64,000 nucleotides of DNA from Acanthornis magna. Lineage: Eukaryota > Chordata > Aves > Passeriformes > Acanthizidae. The notes under the pieces are model-generated. The model ran no database searches, was not told the DNA's origin, and saw only the letters and a list, made by a program, of their open reading frames with translations. The stretch is taken from NCBI GenBank assembly GCA_036785705.1, contig JAWUZG010000036.1, positions 15,991,501 to 16,055,500 on the forward strand, given 5' to 3'. This document shows, in pieces, positions 10,701 through 21,804 of the stretch. Numbering within the stretch: position 1 is the stretch's first letter; each line of letters opens with the position of its first letter. The position numbers were made by a program, and so were the translations under genes.

Positions 10701-13700
10701 GGATCTGTTAAAATGTATAAAAAGAGAGAGAGAAAGCATCACATGACAGTAAGGAAAAAAGAGTTACTTGTTCAAGGAATATTGCATCCAGTACCCATTA
10801 TCCCTGCCCAGAAAGGAAAAGGTTTTCAGAAAGTGTGTTGGGGAAGATACAGGAGTACAAAGTATCTTTGGTGTAAAGGGAGTGATCAATGACAGGACTC
10901 TGGCATGGAAAGCAGTCAACAGTAAAGTGATGTGCTGGGCTTCAAAATCCTCAGCCAGCCTGACCTGCTGTCTGGCTCCAGCAGGGTCTGCCTGCGAATG
11001 GTTTGTGTGCTCCAGAGGATGAACTGGGGGTGCTGCGTGCAAGCAGCTGCCAAGCCCAGTCAAGACAGCCAAACAGGGGAGAATTCAAGCTCTGTCTGGA
11101 AGGGTTCACTGTGAGGAGTGAAGCTTGGAGAGGAGAGAGAGTATGAAAATGCAGCACCTGGTCTGGGCAAGGGCTGGTAGGCAGTTCCTGGCAGGAGGAG
11201 CACTCCTGCGCCATGCCAGTCACAGAACCTCACTGGTGGGGAAAGGTGCTTTGCTGGGTAGGGGACCTGTGCTGGCTTTTGGTTGGGATGGAAGAGAAGG
11301 ACCAGACCCTTCTCTAGCCCACCTCCCCGGAGAGCTGAAAAGGAATGCAGTGGAGGTGGTCTGTCCTCCACGTGCTCTCACCTCTGCCTCTCGCTGCCCC
11401 TGCCAAGCTCTCCCTTGCTTTCCCATGCTGTGCAGCAGGGGCCGGTCAGCCTCCTGTCAGGGTTTGGAGGCTTATCAGAAATGCATCAGAAGAAACACAG
11501 CCTCTGGAAAGTGGTCTGCAGCTCCCACAAGAAAAGATTTATTGTGTTTCTTTCTTCCAGCTGGGTTGGAGTAGCTGTATGAGCACTTTTTTCTCTCTCT
11601 CTCCCTTTTGACATCTGACAGTTTGACTTCTGCCTGGAGCCTGGGAGCCTAGAGGTTGGTAAAAAGTAATCAAGAAGTAATTACTCTTTCAGAAATAATT
11701 CAGTTCAGGTTTGGATACAATTTTAGATGGAGGCTTGAGGGCAATGGAGAATTTTTATTGTGTTGGAGTATTCTGGCTCTGCCTTTGGCAGCATACACGA
11801 GGCTGTGTTTCAGCTTGCTCATTAGGGCAGAAATAAGCTGGCTCTTAGGAGCGCATGGGAACTTGAGTTTGTAACACAGTTACACTAAAAATCAGTATTT
11901 ATTAACCTTCTTCTGCCGTCTTTTAAAAATGAGAGCAATTTTGAGTTTCTAAGCCCTTGCTACTTGCCACAAACTCTTCATTTTTGGAAAAGCATTTCCC
12001 TCTTTTATACTCATGTTCCATCAAAAAGTTATTTTCTCTTGCAGAAATGGTAAACTGGGGTCAGTGGTGATGCTCACACAGACAAAACAGGGCCTGGCTA
12101 TTGCACCACACACTCTCGTACCAGCCAGGGTGCACAGCCTTTTTCACTTTCTGGTGCAGAAGGAGACCTCTGATGCCCCATTGCAGTTCTCTCTGCATTC
12201 CAGATGTTTGCCCTGAAAGGAGGAGGAGAAGGGACTGACAGTGGCAGGTGCTCAGCCGCCAGTGGTGGTGCCACAGTCTGGTTGTCAGTGTGTCCTCCCC
12301 CTTTGTTATAGACACCCTTGGGCAGCAGCAGCTGGCTGTCCCCAGCCCAGTGCCAGAAGCAGGAACAAAGGCTTTGGAGGCTGTGTATTCTGTAACAACT
12401 CTTTCTCCAATAGTGGTAAAATGTCTGCTTTGCCCCCACTGCATGAACCTCCCACCTCTTCCCATCCATGGTGAAGGTCTCTGCTGCTCCAGGGATGCTC
12501 CTGGTGGCCCACACTAGGTAGGGGCTGTGGGAATGGGTCTCAGGCAAGGATTGCATCTTGGCACTCCTGCGTGGTGCCCTGGTGTCCTTGCCAGATCCCA
12601 GAACCACTCTGCACCACCAGGAGGCTGGGCTGCAGAGAAACATGGAGCTGCAGAGAAGCACAGTTTGGACAGTAGCTGAATTATATCTGAGTCCCTAGTT
12701 TGTCCTGGTTAGTAAATTGTCCTTCACTGCAGACTAGAGAATAAATCCACAGTTCAATCCTCAGTGAGCCAGGAGAAGGGAGATAAAGCAAACCAGATGT
12801 GTGATTTCCTGAGTCTCTGGCACAAACCTCACAAATGGAGGGGTTGCTCCTGGAGGTAGCTATTATAGCTATACTGCTGTTGAGAACAATTATGTTTTCA
12901 TCTTGATATAGCCTACATTTTGTTGCAGCATACAAGGCACCATATAACACAACATGTTGAAGCAGGAGCCATGAGGCAGCCGCACTGGGGCAGTGAATGG
13001 GGGCAGGCAGGGAGGTATAGTTTGGCCATTAAGCCAATCTGAGCATGAATCTGTAAACCATGCCGTGGGCAAGGGTACACCTTTCCCAGCTGATCCACCA
13101 ATTTTCATGTCAGGGCATTGTCACGATGCCAGTGCACACCATGCTGTAGCAGGACGGCTGTTGGTAGGAGAGCTTTCCTCACGGAGACAGCAACTGCCGA
13201 GCTTATGGCATCTTGCTCACCAGGTACTTTGAAGCGGATGCAAGTTTTTCAACAACCTCTTTTTATTTCTTAATTAGGTTGTAAAGTTGGCAGCCAGGCT
13301 TCAGCCTGGCCCCTCACCAGCCCCAACAGGACTCTGGCCTAGGACTGGTACATGTGCTTTGAGGGCGGTGTTTTCTCAGGCAGCCTCCCTCCAAGTCCTA
13401 CAGCCATTCATTTGTGAAACAGCTCAAGCACCACCCTTTGCCCCATTTTATGGGCCTGAAGCAGAGGAATCTGGCTGCAAACCAGCAGAGCAAACTAGAA
13501 TATGCTAGATTTCAAGCATGTGGTAAACACCAGTGAAGCTGACTATGGGGCTCTCCCCCATCCTCCCTCTCAGAGTGCTAGGCAGGGCTCACATCTGCCA
13601 GAATCCTTGACTTGGCATTCCAGAGAGGCTCCAGATCCAGCCTGTTCCACTGGGTGCTTGCAGACTGCATGCACAAGCAGGAACTGTGTTCCTAAGGCCC

Positions 13701-14457
13701 ACCAAAGGGTACCGAATTCGGCATTGCTCTCTCACATCCACCGCATGCTGGAGGAGGAGCTGGGAGCGTCACAGGCCCCAGGAGGTACATGATAAATATC
13801 TCCAAATGCCTTTCCCTTTCACTTCTCTTTAATCCCTGTTATTGTAGGGGCTCTCAACCCTCAGCCAAATCTGACTGAATAGCACCAAAACCAGGGCTGA
13901 AGCCCTGTTTTACATCAGAGAAGAAGCAGATGTCCCTTTCCCTGGAGCTTGCACAGATGTACTTCCCCTACCTAACACTGCCAACCATGCCAATGTGCAG
14001 AGGGACAGCTCCCAGGGACAGCTCACTGCATGTGTGCAATCTGCAGTGCAGATATCCCCTGGGATCCCAGACTTCCCAACTCCCGGGTGTAGCTGGGGCC
14101 TTGCTCCTGCTTCTCTTGTCTGGCCGTGGCTTTCAGCTGGTGGGTGCAATCCTATGGATGTGGCTTTCGTGTTGTTTACATGCGGCCAGCTCGCAGTGCT
14201 TTGTAATCCAACATGCAATCATTTTAATGGCTGAACCCAGGCTGCTCAGTGTGCCAAGCAGCTCCAAGGCAAAAGAGCTGGCATGTTCCTATGTGCCTCG
14301 CTCCCTGTGTTTCACCAGAAGACCTACATTCTGCTGCTGTGTACCTGTATCCAGTCAGACAACTTTAAGTCTTTCCTCGGGCTAAACCCACAATAAGGCA
14401 AAGGATTAAATTCTGAGGACTGTTCCTGGAGATTTGAATTTTGCTTCCTGCGTTTTG
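10701..14457. other. GC-richer unique block with overlapping ORFs, no gene recognised
   Basis: From about 10.9 to 14.4 kb the base composition is visibly higher in G+C, and ORFs of 80-190 codons overlap on both strands. The largest is minus 12098-12661 (187 codons); a plus frame at 11125-11574 has 149. They are what open GC-richer DNA produces by chance: no domains, no consistent frame, no signal peptide with a credible mature part. A real exon hidden here cannot be excluded by eye. Confidence 0.55.
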
Positions 14458-14458
14458 G

Positions 14459-14473
14459 TTTTTTTTTTTTTTT
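14459..14473 (+). repeat. Poly(T) tract, 15 T
   Basis: A run of T between cgttttgg and gtttgga in AT-rich sequence, with no retroposon body recognised beside it. Confidence 0.85.
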
Positions 14474-17400
14474 GTTTGGACAAAGATCTATTATATCAAA
14501 AGAAATTTTTGCAAACTTCAGCTACAATCAGCAGGAGTTCACCTGACTAAAGACCCTTTCTTTTAAGACAAGCCAAAGAAAACTAAATATGCTTTGTATT
14601 AAGTATAAACTCTTCATCCTACTGGGAATTTTCCAGCTTTGTTAGTAATGTGATCCGTAAAAGAGCAAAGATAGGCAGAGAGACAATTTTTTTCAAAGTG
14701 TAATTCACTAGAACACCCCCAATTATTTAGAGATACCATCTTGGGTCTGGTTGAAGTTATAAGCTAAACAGAAATACCCCATGGATTACCTGTCTTATTT
14801 GAGTGTAACTCAGTGGTAAATCATTCAGAATACAGTTATCAAAATTTATGTGTGCATTTCATGCACTGGCAGTTATTGCAATGCATGTGCCACTATGGCA
14901 TGATGCAGCTACAGAATGACCCCACTTGTGAGCAGGCATCCTCATGTATTTGCAGGGCTCCTTGTGCTATGGCTATTGAAAAAGCTTTTATTTCACAGGC
15001 TTAGAAATGGAATTCTGTGGGGTTTGGGGTTTTTTAAGGGAAGGAGCAAAATTTCAACTTTTATTGTGGAATGTTGCAGCCATATAGAGGTTTTACTTCC
15101 AGGCGGTGTTTGCAGGCTACCAGAACTCTAAGTACAATGTGGACTTACAGTAAATTAAATCATCGTTTTACTATACTCTCCATAATTCAGACCCTTATGC
15201 CTATTTCACTAACAGTTAATAGTTGGTCTGCATTGGCTACAACCGAGTAGCGAAGTGATAATGAATAATTTTTTGTATATCTTTAAAGTTTCATGTATTT
15301 TAGCATGGTGGGTTAGCTACCTGAGACTTTTTTTCAGAAGCATATGGTTTTGACTATCCATCACCTATACTTCTCTTTTGAATATCTTCACTAGATGACA
15401 TGAATAAAAAGGACTCAACAGATCAACAGAAAAGAAATCATCTATAGGGGACAGAAAAGATGAACAATTCTTGAAGAATATTAGCAAAACAACTGAATAA
15501 AGAAAATATTTCACAGCAGCAAATTTGGACAACCTGTGAATCACTGAGTTTTAGCCTGGAAAAGCTTTAAGAAATCAAGTCAAATTTGATGCTTACAGTC
15601 TCTGGTTTTACACAGTGCTGGTTTCTTATGGCCATGGTATAAGCAGCAAAACTCTTTAGGAGCACATTTTTGTACAGATATTTTACCAGACATGATGTTT
15701 AGTCAGCCACCTGTGCTTTTTAAGAGAAGGATTTTCAGTAGACATGCTTAAATAATGTTAGCATCTACCATAAAATGAGAAAGCATGTAAAGATAGATTA
15801 GGAGCACTGCAGAAAGAAACAGAATAATACTTGGTAAGAAGTAAATTTTGCACACGCTTAAATCTCTACCTTTTAAAGACTCCATGTGCTTAAAGCTAAG
15901 GGTTTGTTTGAATTACTTGTGAATATGAGTGAAAGAGTGTAAAACAATTTATTTTGGACTTTAATCCCCCCTTCTCATTACTTCATCTCCAGACGCTAAT
16001 GAAAAACTATAAATGTTTTGTGGCTCAGTAGTACACTGTTACAGATTAGAAATTTGCCAAGGGTATGGCCAGATGATTATAAGTGATCAAATTGCTGCTT
16101 GCATGGTTTTAGCCCACCCTAGTCGTGAAGCTAAACTTGTTATTTAAATCCTGAAAGGGACTGAAGCTCCAGGGTTTTATCCCCTATGAGAAGTGGAAAG
16201 GCAGTGTTTGGGCAGGGATCCTGTTCACCACCATGGGCAGCCCTGGGGCCAGGCAGCCAGGGAGCAATGAATGAGGGCAAAATTAAAAGCTCTGACCACA
16301 GGAGGAGATGTTGTTCACTGGCTCTACCTGACAACACTGGGAGCAGCTGAAAAGGGGACGAGAAGGAAAGCAGCATAATACCATTGGAAGACGGATTGGG
16401 CCTTGCAGATTTTGTGTTTAGGTGTGAATTTGCTCTGGTTTAGAAATACCCCTTCAACCTCTCACTTATAAATCAAGAACATCTTAGGAAGTGAAGTATT
16501 TCAGATAGAGACCCAACAAGCCAACACCACATGGATTTTCCCTAAGGGGTAAAACTCTAACATCTGTCATGTCTCATCCCAGAGCAGCGGCTCAGAGAAA
16601 ACCAGGTACCCCACTGCATTCAGTGCTGTGAGGAACCCTCAGACAGACCTTCCCAGTTATTCCACATGGGCTTCAGACATGGGAAAAGCGCCAGAGAAGA
16701 ATCAATGACCACACTTCCTCTCACCTTTGATGGACATCATGTGGCTGAACTTTATTGATAGTAGATGGGGGGTGAAACTCGACTTGCTTGACTCTGGTTC
16801 TTCAACTGTTTTGCTAAACTAGTTTAAATTACCTGCCTTGTGCTGTACTCTAAAACTTGGATGTCTTGCTGACTTTAAAATTAACTAAGTCCTCAGACGT
16901 ATCTTTCTGACTTTTATTAAACTCTAACCACTTCAGAAAAAAAGGTGTGTAGGCATCCCCTAATGCCCCTAGATAACATCTGGTTCTGATTGTTGTCAGG
17001 TATGAAACAGAATCATTTAAACCACTGTCTGATAAGGGTTTGATATTTTTTTTCTTTCCTTACGGCAAAAAAAGTCCAGATAAACCTTTTCAAAGCATTT
17101 CCATTTTATAGTAGTTGAACTGTTCATGGAAAATTTTTAGTTGGTGATTTTCCTTTGTAGCATTAAGACTGTTGTCAAGCAGTGAATGATGGCTGATTGC
17201 CACTTCCATGTTCCTTACAGCTTTGACTTATTACCATTCAGTGCTTCTGATTCATTGCCTAAGTTCGTGTGTCAAACCAGAGCAGAACCCATCAGTTCAC
17301 ACATGGCAAAGGCATCAGCTGACAACAGCTGGAAGAAGGCATGTGAAAGCACAGTTGACTGATGTGTCTTATAGCTTGCAGGTTTGTTAAATGCACATGC

Positions 17401-20400
17401 AAGCTTTTATTTTGCAATGAACACTCCGTGGGTGTATCCATGTGTTGCCTTACTTTAGCAGCAGTCTTTGCTTAGATCAATTTTAGAGGATTTATTTTCT
17501 GAAATATTGGGCTTATGCTTCGCACACAGTTCAAAACTTGCTGCAAAGTTTCTCCTGTTTCGTCCCTTATACAGTAGCCTTTTGCACAGTTCCTGCCATC
17601 CATTTTTTTCATTCTTACTAAAATATGCCAGACTCCTCATCAGGATGAAACATGCAAGAGAGAAGGATTTTTAACTTAATTTTTAATATAGCCAACAAAA
17701 TCTGTGACTTAAATCTAAATTAATTTCTTCTCTGTGTGACATCATGTATAAACTGTTTTTCCAGATGTGCAATTACAAATGAAAAAATTATGTGCCTGAA
17801 AAAGATTAAGTGTGATTTTGCAAATGCATTCAGTGGCAGCATTTTTTCAACCTGCTTTAGCAGCAAACAAAAAAAGAATAAATGATGCAAGGTTTCAGCC
17901 AATAATGCCCTATGGAATCTTTCTTTAGGCCATTAAATGTTTGGTTATTATAGATATTACAACTTGAAAATATTCCTCATCTTAAAGCCATTCTGTGTTA
18001 TCTTTCTGCATGATGCCATTGCCTGCAAAGCCTAATGAGCCATAATTCTCTTGAATGGCAACTGGACACCTAAGGTCTGGTATTTCCATCTTTCTTTCTT
18101 TCCCTCCCTCGTTTTGGCTCCTTCTTTGATGGTTTCACTTTAGTCAGATTAGCAAAAAAGATAAAGCTGCATTTCTACTAATAAGCCTCTTGGAGTCCCA
18201 GCCAATTGGTTGAAGGGCTGACGATGTTGAAAATACATATCCAATTATGATCTGGCTGTGGTCCCTGTTTGGCTAATGTATCAAATGTCATTTCCAACTG
18301 AAAAAAGCACACCCTGTCACTAATGTTGTTTTATACATAGCACAAAGTGTACTCTTGAGAAACAGCCTGATCTCCTGATATGCTGCAAAGTTTTGTCAAA
18401 AATAGGGTAGTCTATCCAAAATACAAACCTAGACATACAGGAAAGGATTTGTGCAAGGTTCTCCACCAAACTAGGTAAAGTACAGACAAGCTTATTAAAA
18501 ACCATGATTAATCCCATGCCAGGGATTTTTCAAGATACGTAGTAACATGTGCCCAAATATCACAGATTGGCATAAAAATCAACATTGAGGACTGCTTTCT
18601 AATTGCAAAAAAAGCACTAATGTGTGTTATGCACCATGGAACAAGGCAAGAATTAAAGAATATAAAACCGTGGACTGAGGGAACTGTGGTTAGGTAAGGA
18701 AGCTGTTCAGGGATTATGTATTATTTTGTTCCTTCACTGCCAAGACTTGCTGTTCTAAGCTGTGTGACTACACCGAACACTGAAGAATCAAAGTCTTGTT
18801 CTCTCCTGTAAGATGCCGTGACTGCTTTTCTGTTGCCTTTCTCCCTTTCTGCTGAAGGATTTCTGTAGTGCACTGGAGTTTTGTGTAAGAGTCAATACTA
18901 TTGTTTACTTTCCCAAGATGAAAGACTGCTGGACAGAAAAGATCCTCCCCTCAATTTGTGCATTGTGCTTAGTAAAAGTTTATTTACTTTTTTATGACTT
19001 GGAAAGGAGACAAGTGCTGTGGTTAAAAAAGGTTCTCTTTCTTTTGGTTGCTGGAAAAAAAAAAAAGATAAGACAACTACAAGCTGTGGCAGGAGAAACA
19101 AGAATATGTGAACTTGTTCCAAAATTTTAGTCCCGAATCAGTCAGCTATAAATAAATGCATTAAGTCTTCAGAGAACTGGACTCTGTAGTCATTTGTATA
19201 TCTCATAAGCATGGTTTGCTTTTGCAAACACCAGTCCTTATGTACTTTTCTTTTTGATATCCACTAATACTTGAGCACACAATGTACTTGTACTTGTCCT
19301 TTATTCCACAATACCTTTATGAGAAATAAAGAACATTAACTTTATGAAAGTGCTTCCACCTAAAAAAAGCCCCCACTTTCTTGCCCTAGTAACTCCTGTG
19401 CATACATTGATTCAAAAGAAAACAAAAAAGAACATTGTCAAACATCAAGCCACGGCAATGTCTTCCTTACTCTTGAAAGGACATGTTACTCACTTAAGCT
19501 CAAATATTTTGTCACCTTCAAGGGGTATTTAGGATGTGTGCCTAATAGTCTTGTGTCCTAGGTGAATTTCTATGCATACAAAAAAAGCTGTTGGTAATAA
19601 CCTGCCCTTTAAAAGTCCTGACTTTTTCAAATAAACCCGTGGGCAAGCTGGACCCCCAGACAGCCCTTGGGAGTGGGAGCAGTGGTGGGTGCTGCTAAGA
19701 GGATGGTGTCCTGAGGGAAAGGAGCAGGCTGTGGGATCACATCCGGGGAGACCAGGTCCTGGATTAGTTTTTCTCTCATGCTTTCTCCCAGGTGTGATCT
19801 TGCACTGCTGCTGGGTCCTGGGAGCTTGTTTTCCTCCTTCTCAGTACCTAGCAGAAAACCTGCAGGACACACAAAGGGAAATTCCAGAACCCGTCACTGC
19901 CCCATTCCTCTGGACTACCTCACACAGGAGGAGGAGAGGCTGGAGCGTGTCTCAGATTTCCTTCTATTGGCATTTTTCTGACTTCTGCTATGTCTTTTCA
20001 GAGCCATTGTCAATGTACCAGTACCAGGGGCTAAGCCTGGCAAGGGCAGGGTTTTGTCACTGTAAAAGGGTTTGAGGAGAGCTTAGCTAGCTAGTTATGG
20101 TTTCAATTTGTCTTTCTAAAACTAGGCCTCTAGGGCCTGGCAAAAGGCCTGGAAAACTCTGTATACCCCTCGTGCTGTCAGCTTGGTTTTACAGATCTCA
20201 TTTCTGTCTGGCAGTTTTCAGGCTGCCCAGGGAGAAATTTGGCCAGTGGCTTGTTAGTGCAGAGGACACTTTCCAACTGGGAATGAAGCCAAGTTATCAT
20301 GAACTTTACTAATGGAGGATGGAGCACACTGGCTCTAGGTTGGAGATGTTTTTTCCAAAGATGAAACCAAAATCCCCTGCACACAAAAGGGAAAATGTTG

Positions 20401-20877
20401 TGACAGACAGCATGAGACCATGAACGCTTAGTCAGGCCACCAGTTTGTTAGTGGCACTTCATGCACATTCATGAGCAAGACTCACACATATGCTTTTGTT
20501 TTCTGTTTCTCACGAGTTGGTTTTTAGGGTCTCTGCAAGTCCCAAGTCGTGAGAGTGGACTCATAGCAGCTCCTCATTTAGGAATCTGGTGGCTGGCCCT
20601 ACAGAGATGGGATGGGAGCTGGCAGAGCTGGCAGTGGCTGAGTAAGGGTCTGACGCAGAGAGCTCAAAAGCCAAGTCCCCAGTGAGCAGCAACCTGCTCT
20701 GTGCGCAGGGAGTAACTCCAAAGGGAGCTCCGTGCCAGGAAGAGTGGGCAGCTTGACCTTACCTCTTTTCTGCACTTTTTTAGGCAGGTAATTTCACTTC
20801 CTTTTCACGATAACACACTCTACTTTCTTAACTTTCCATTGTACCAATATAAATTTTAAACTATTGTATTTATGCTG
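14474..20877. other. AT-rich unique sequence up to the LTR
   Basis: Mostly AT-rich with short ORFs only; the longest is plus 19689-20075 (128 codons), unrecognised. The interval 17985-18300 is dense in homeodomain-like TAAT/ATTA strings and a CCAAT box. A short A run lies near 19058-19069. No known repeat was recognised. Confidence 0.6.
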
Positions 20878-21804
20878 TGTTGACCCTGTCTGGATGCCGG
20901 GTGCCCACTAAAGCTGCTCTGTTACTCCCTTCCTCAGATGGACATGGGAGAGAAAATATAATGAATGGCTTGCGGGTTGAGATGAGGACATGGAGAGATC
21001 ACTCAGCAATTGCTGTCATGGGCAAAACACATCCAAGTCGAGGAAATTAGCTTAATTAATTACTGAGCAAAATCAGAGTAAAGTAACGAAAAATAAATCC
21101 AAATCTTAAAATACCTTCCCCCCATCTCTCCCTCCTTCCTGGACTCAATTTCATTCCCAATTTCATCTACCCCTTCCCCCAGAGAGGTGTATGGGGAAGG
21201 TAATGGTGGTTGTGGTCAGTTCATCACACATTGTCTCTGCTGCTCCTTCCTCCTCTGGCTCTTCCCCAGCTCCAGTGTGGGATCCCTCCCATGGAAGACA
21301 GTATTTCCCAAACTTCTCCATCATGAGTCCTTCCCACATACAGCTGTTCTTCATTAACTGCTCCAGCATGGGTCCCCAATGGGCCAGAAGTCCTGCCAGC
21401 AAATCTGGTCCACTGAGGGCATCCCATGGGATGACACCCTCCTTCAGGTGTCCACCTGTTCTGCCGTGGGTCTCCTCCCAGGGCTGCAGGTGGATCTCTG
21501 CCTCCCCAGAGACCTCCATGGGCTCAGGGGCACAGCTGCCTCACCATGGGCTGCACCCTGGGCTGCAGGGGAACCTCAGCTCCGGTGCCTGGAGCACCTC
21601 CTGTCCCTCCTTTGTTAGCCTTGATGACTGCAGAGTTGTTCCTCACTTGTTCTCACTGATGGGCTTGGCCTCAGGCAGTGGTGAAGCCATCTCAGAGCTG
21701 GCTGGGATTGGCTCTGTTGGACATGGGGGAAGCTTCTGGCATCTTGTCACAGGTGCAACTCCTGTAGTCCTCCATGCTACCAAAACTTCTGGCATTTAAA
21801 CCCA
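20878..21804 (-). mobile_element. Solo LTR of an avian endogenous retrovirus (class II/ERVK-like)
   Basis: The segment starts TGTTGACCCTG and ends AAACCCA, giving the TG...CA ends of a retroviral LTR. It is flanked by atgctg (20872-20877) and atcctg (21805-21810), a 6-bp target duplication with one mismatch; six bases is typical of class II (ERVK-type) elements. From memory it matches an LTR common in bird genomes, with phrases such as 'cagttcatcacac-ttgtctctgc', 'ctccagc-tgggtcc' and 'gacatgggggaagcttct', whose sense is the minus strand. There is no second LTR, primer-binding site or gag, pol or env beside it, so it is a solo LTR left by recombination between two LTRs. A 118-codon minus frame and a 202-codon plus frame inside it are not genes. 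The LTR class is firm; the exact family name is not assigned. Confidence 0.78.
21265..21425 (-). repeat. Degenerate ~42-45 bp subrepeats inside the LTR
   Basis: The phrase 'ctccagc/ctccatc-atg-gtcc(ttccc/ccaat)' recurs about every 42-45 bp. In the minus-strand frame this shows as W-x-G/E-x-x-x-E-x repeated with a 14-15 residue period (HWGPMLEQLM, MWEGLMMEKF, PWEGSHTG). This is probably old tandem duplication within the LTR, not a protein repeat domain. Confidence 0.6.

Noticed and set aside
12098..12661. 187-codon minus-strand open frame with a cysteine-rich start
   Set aside because: Several overlapping frames on both strands in the same GC-rich block; no domain and no consistent exon boundaries.
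21191..21799. 202-codon plus-strand open frame
   Set aside because: It lies antisense within the LTR, with composition explained by the LTR's repeated phrases; no protein family recognised.
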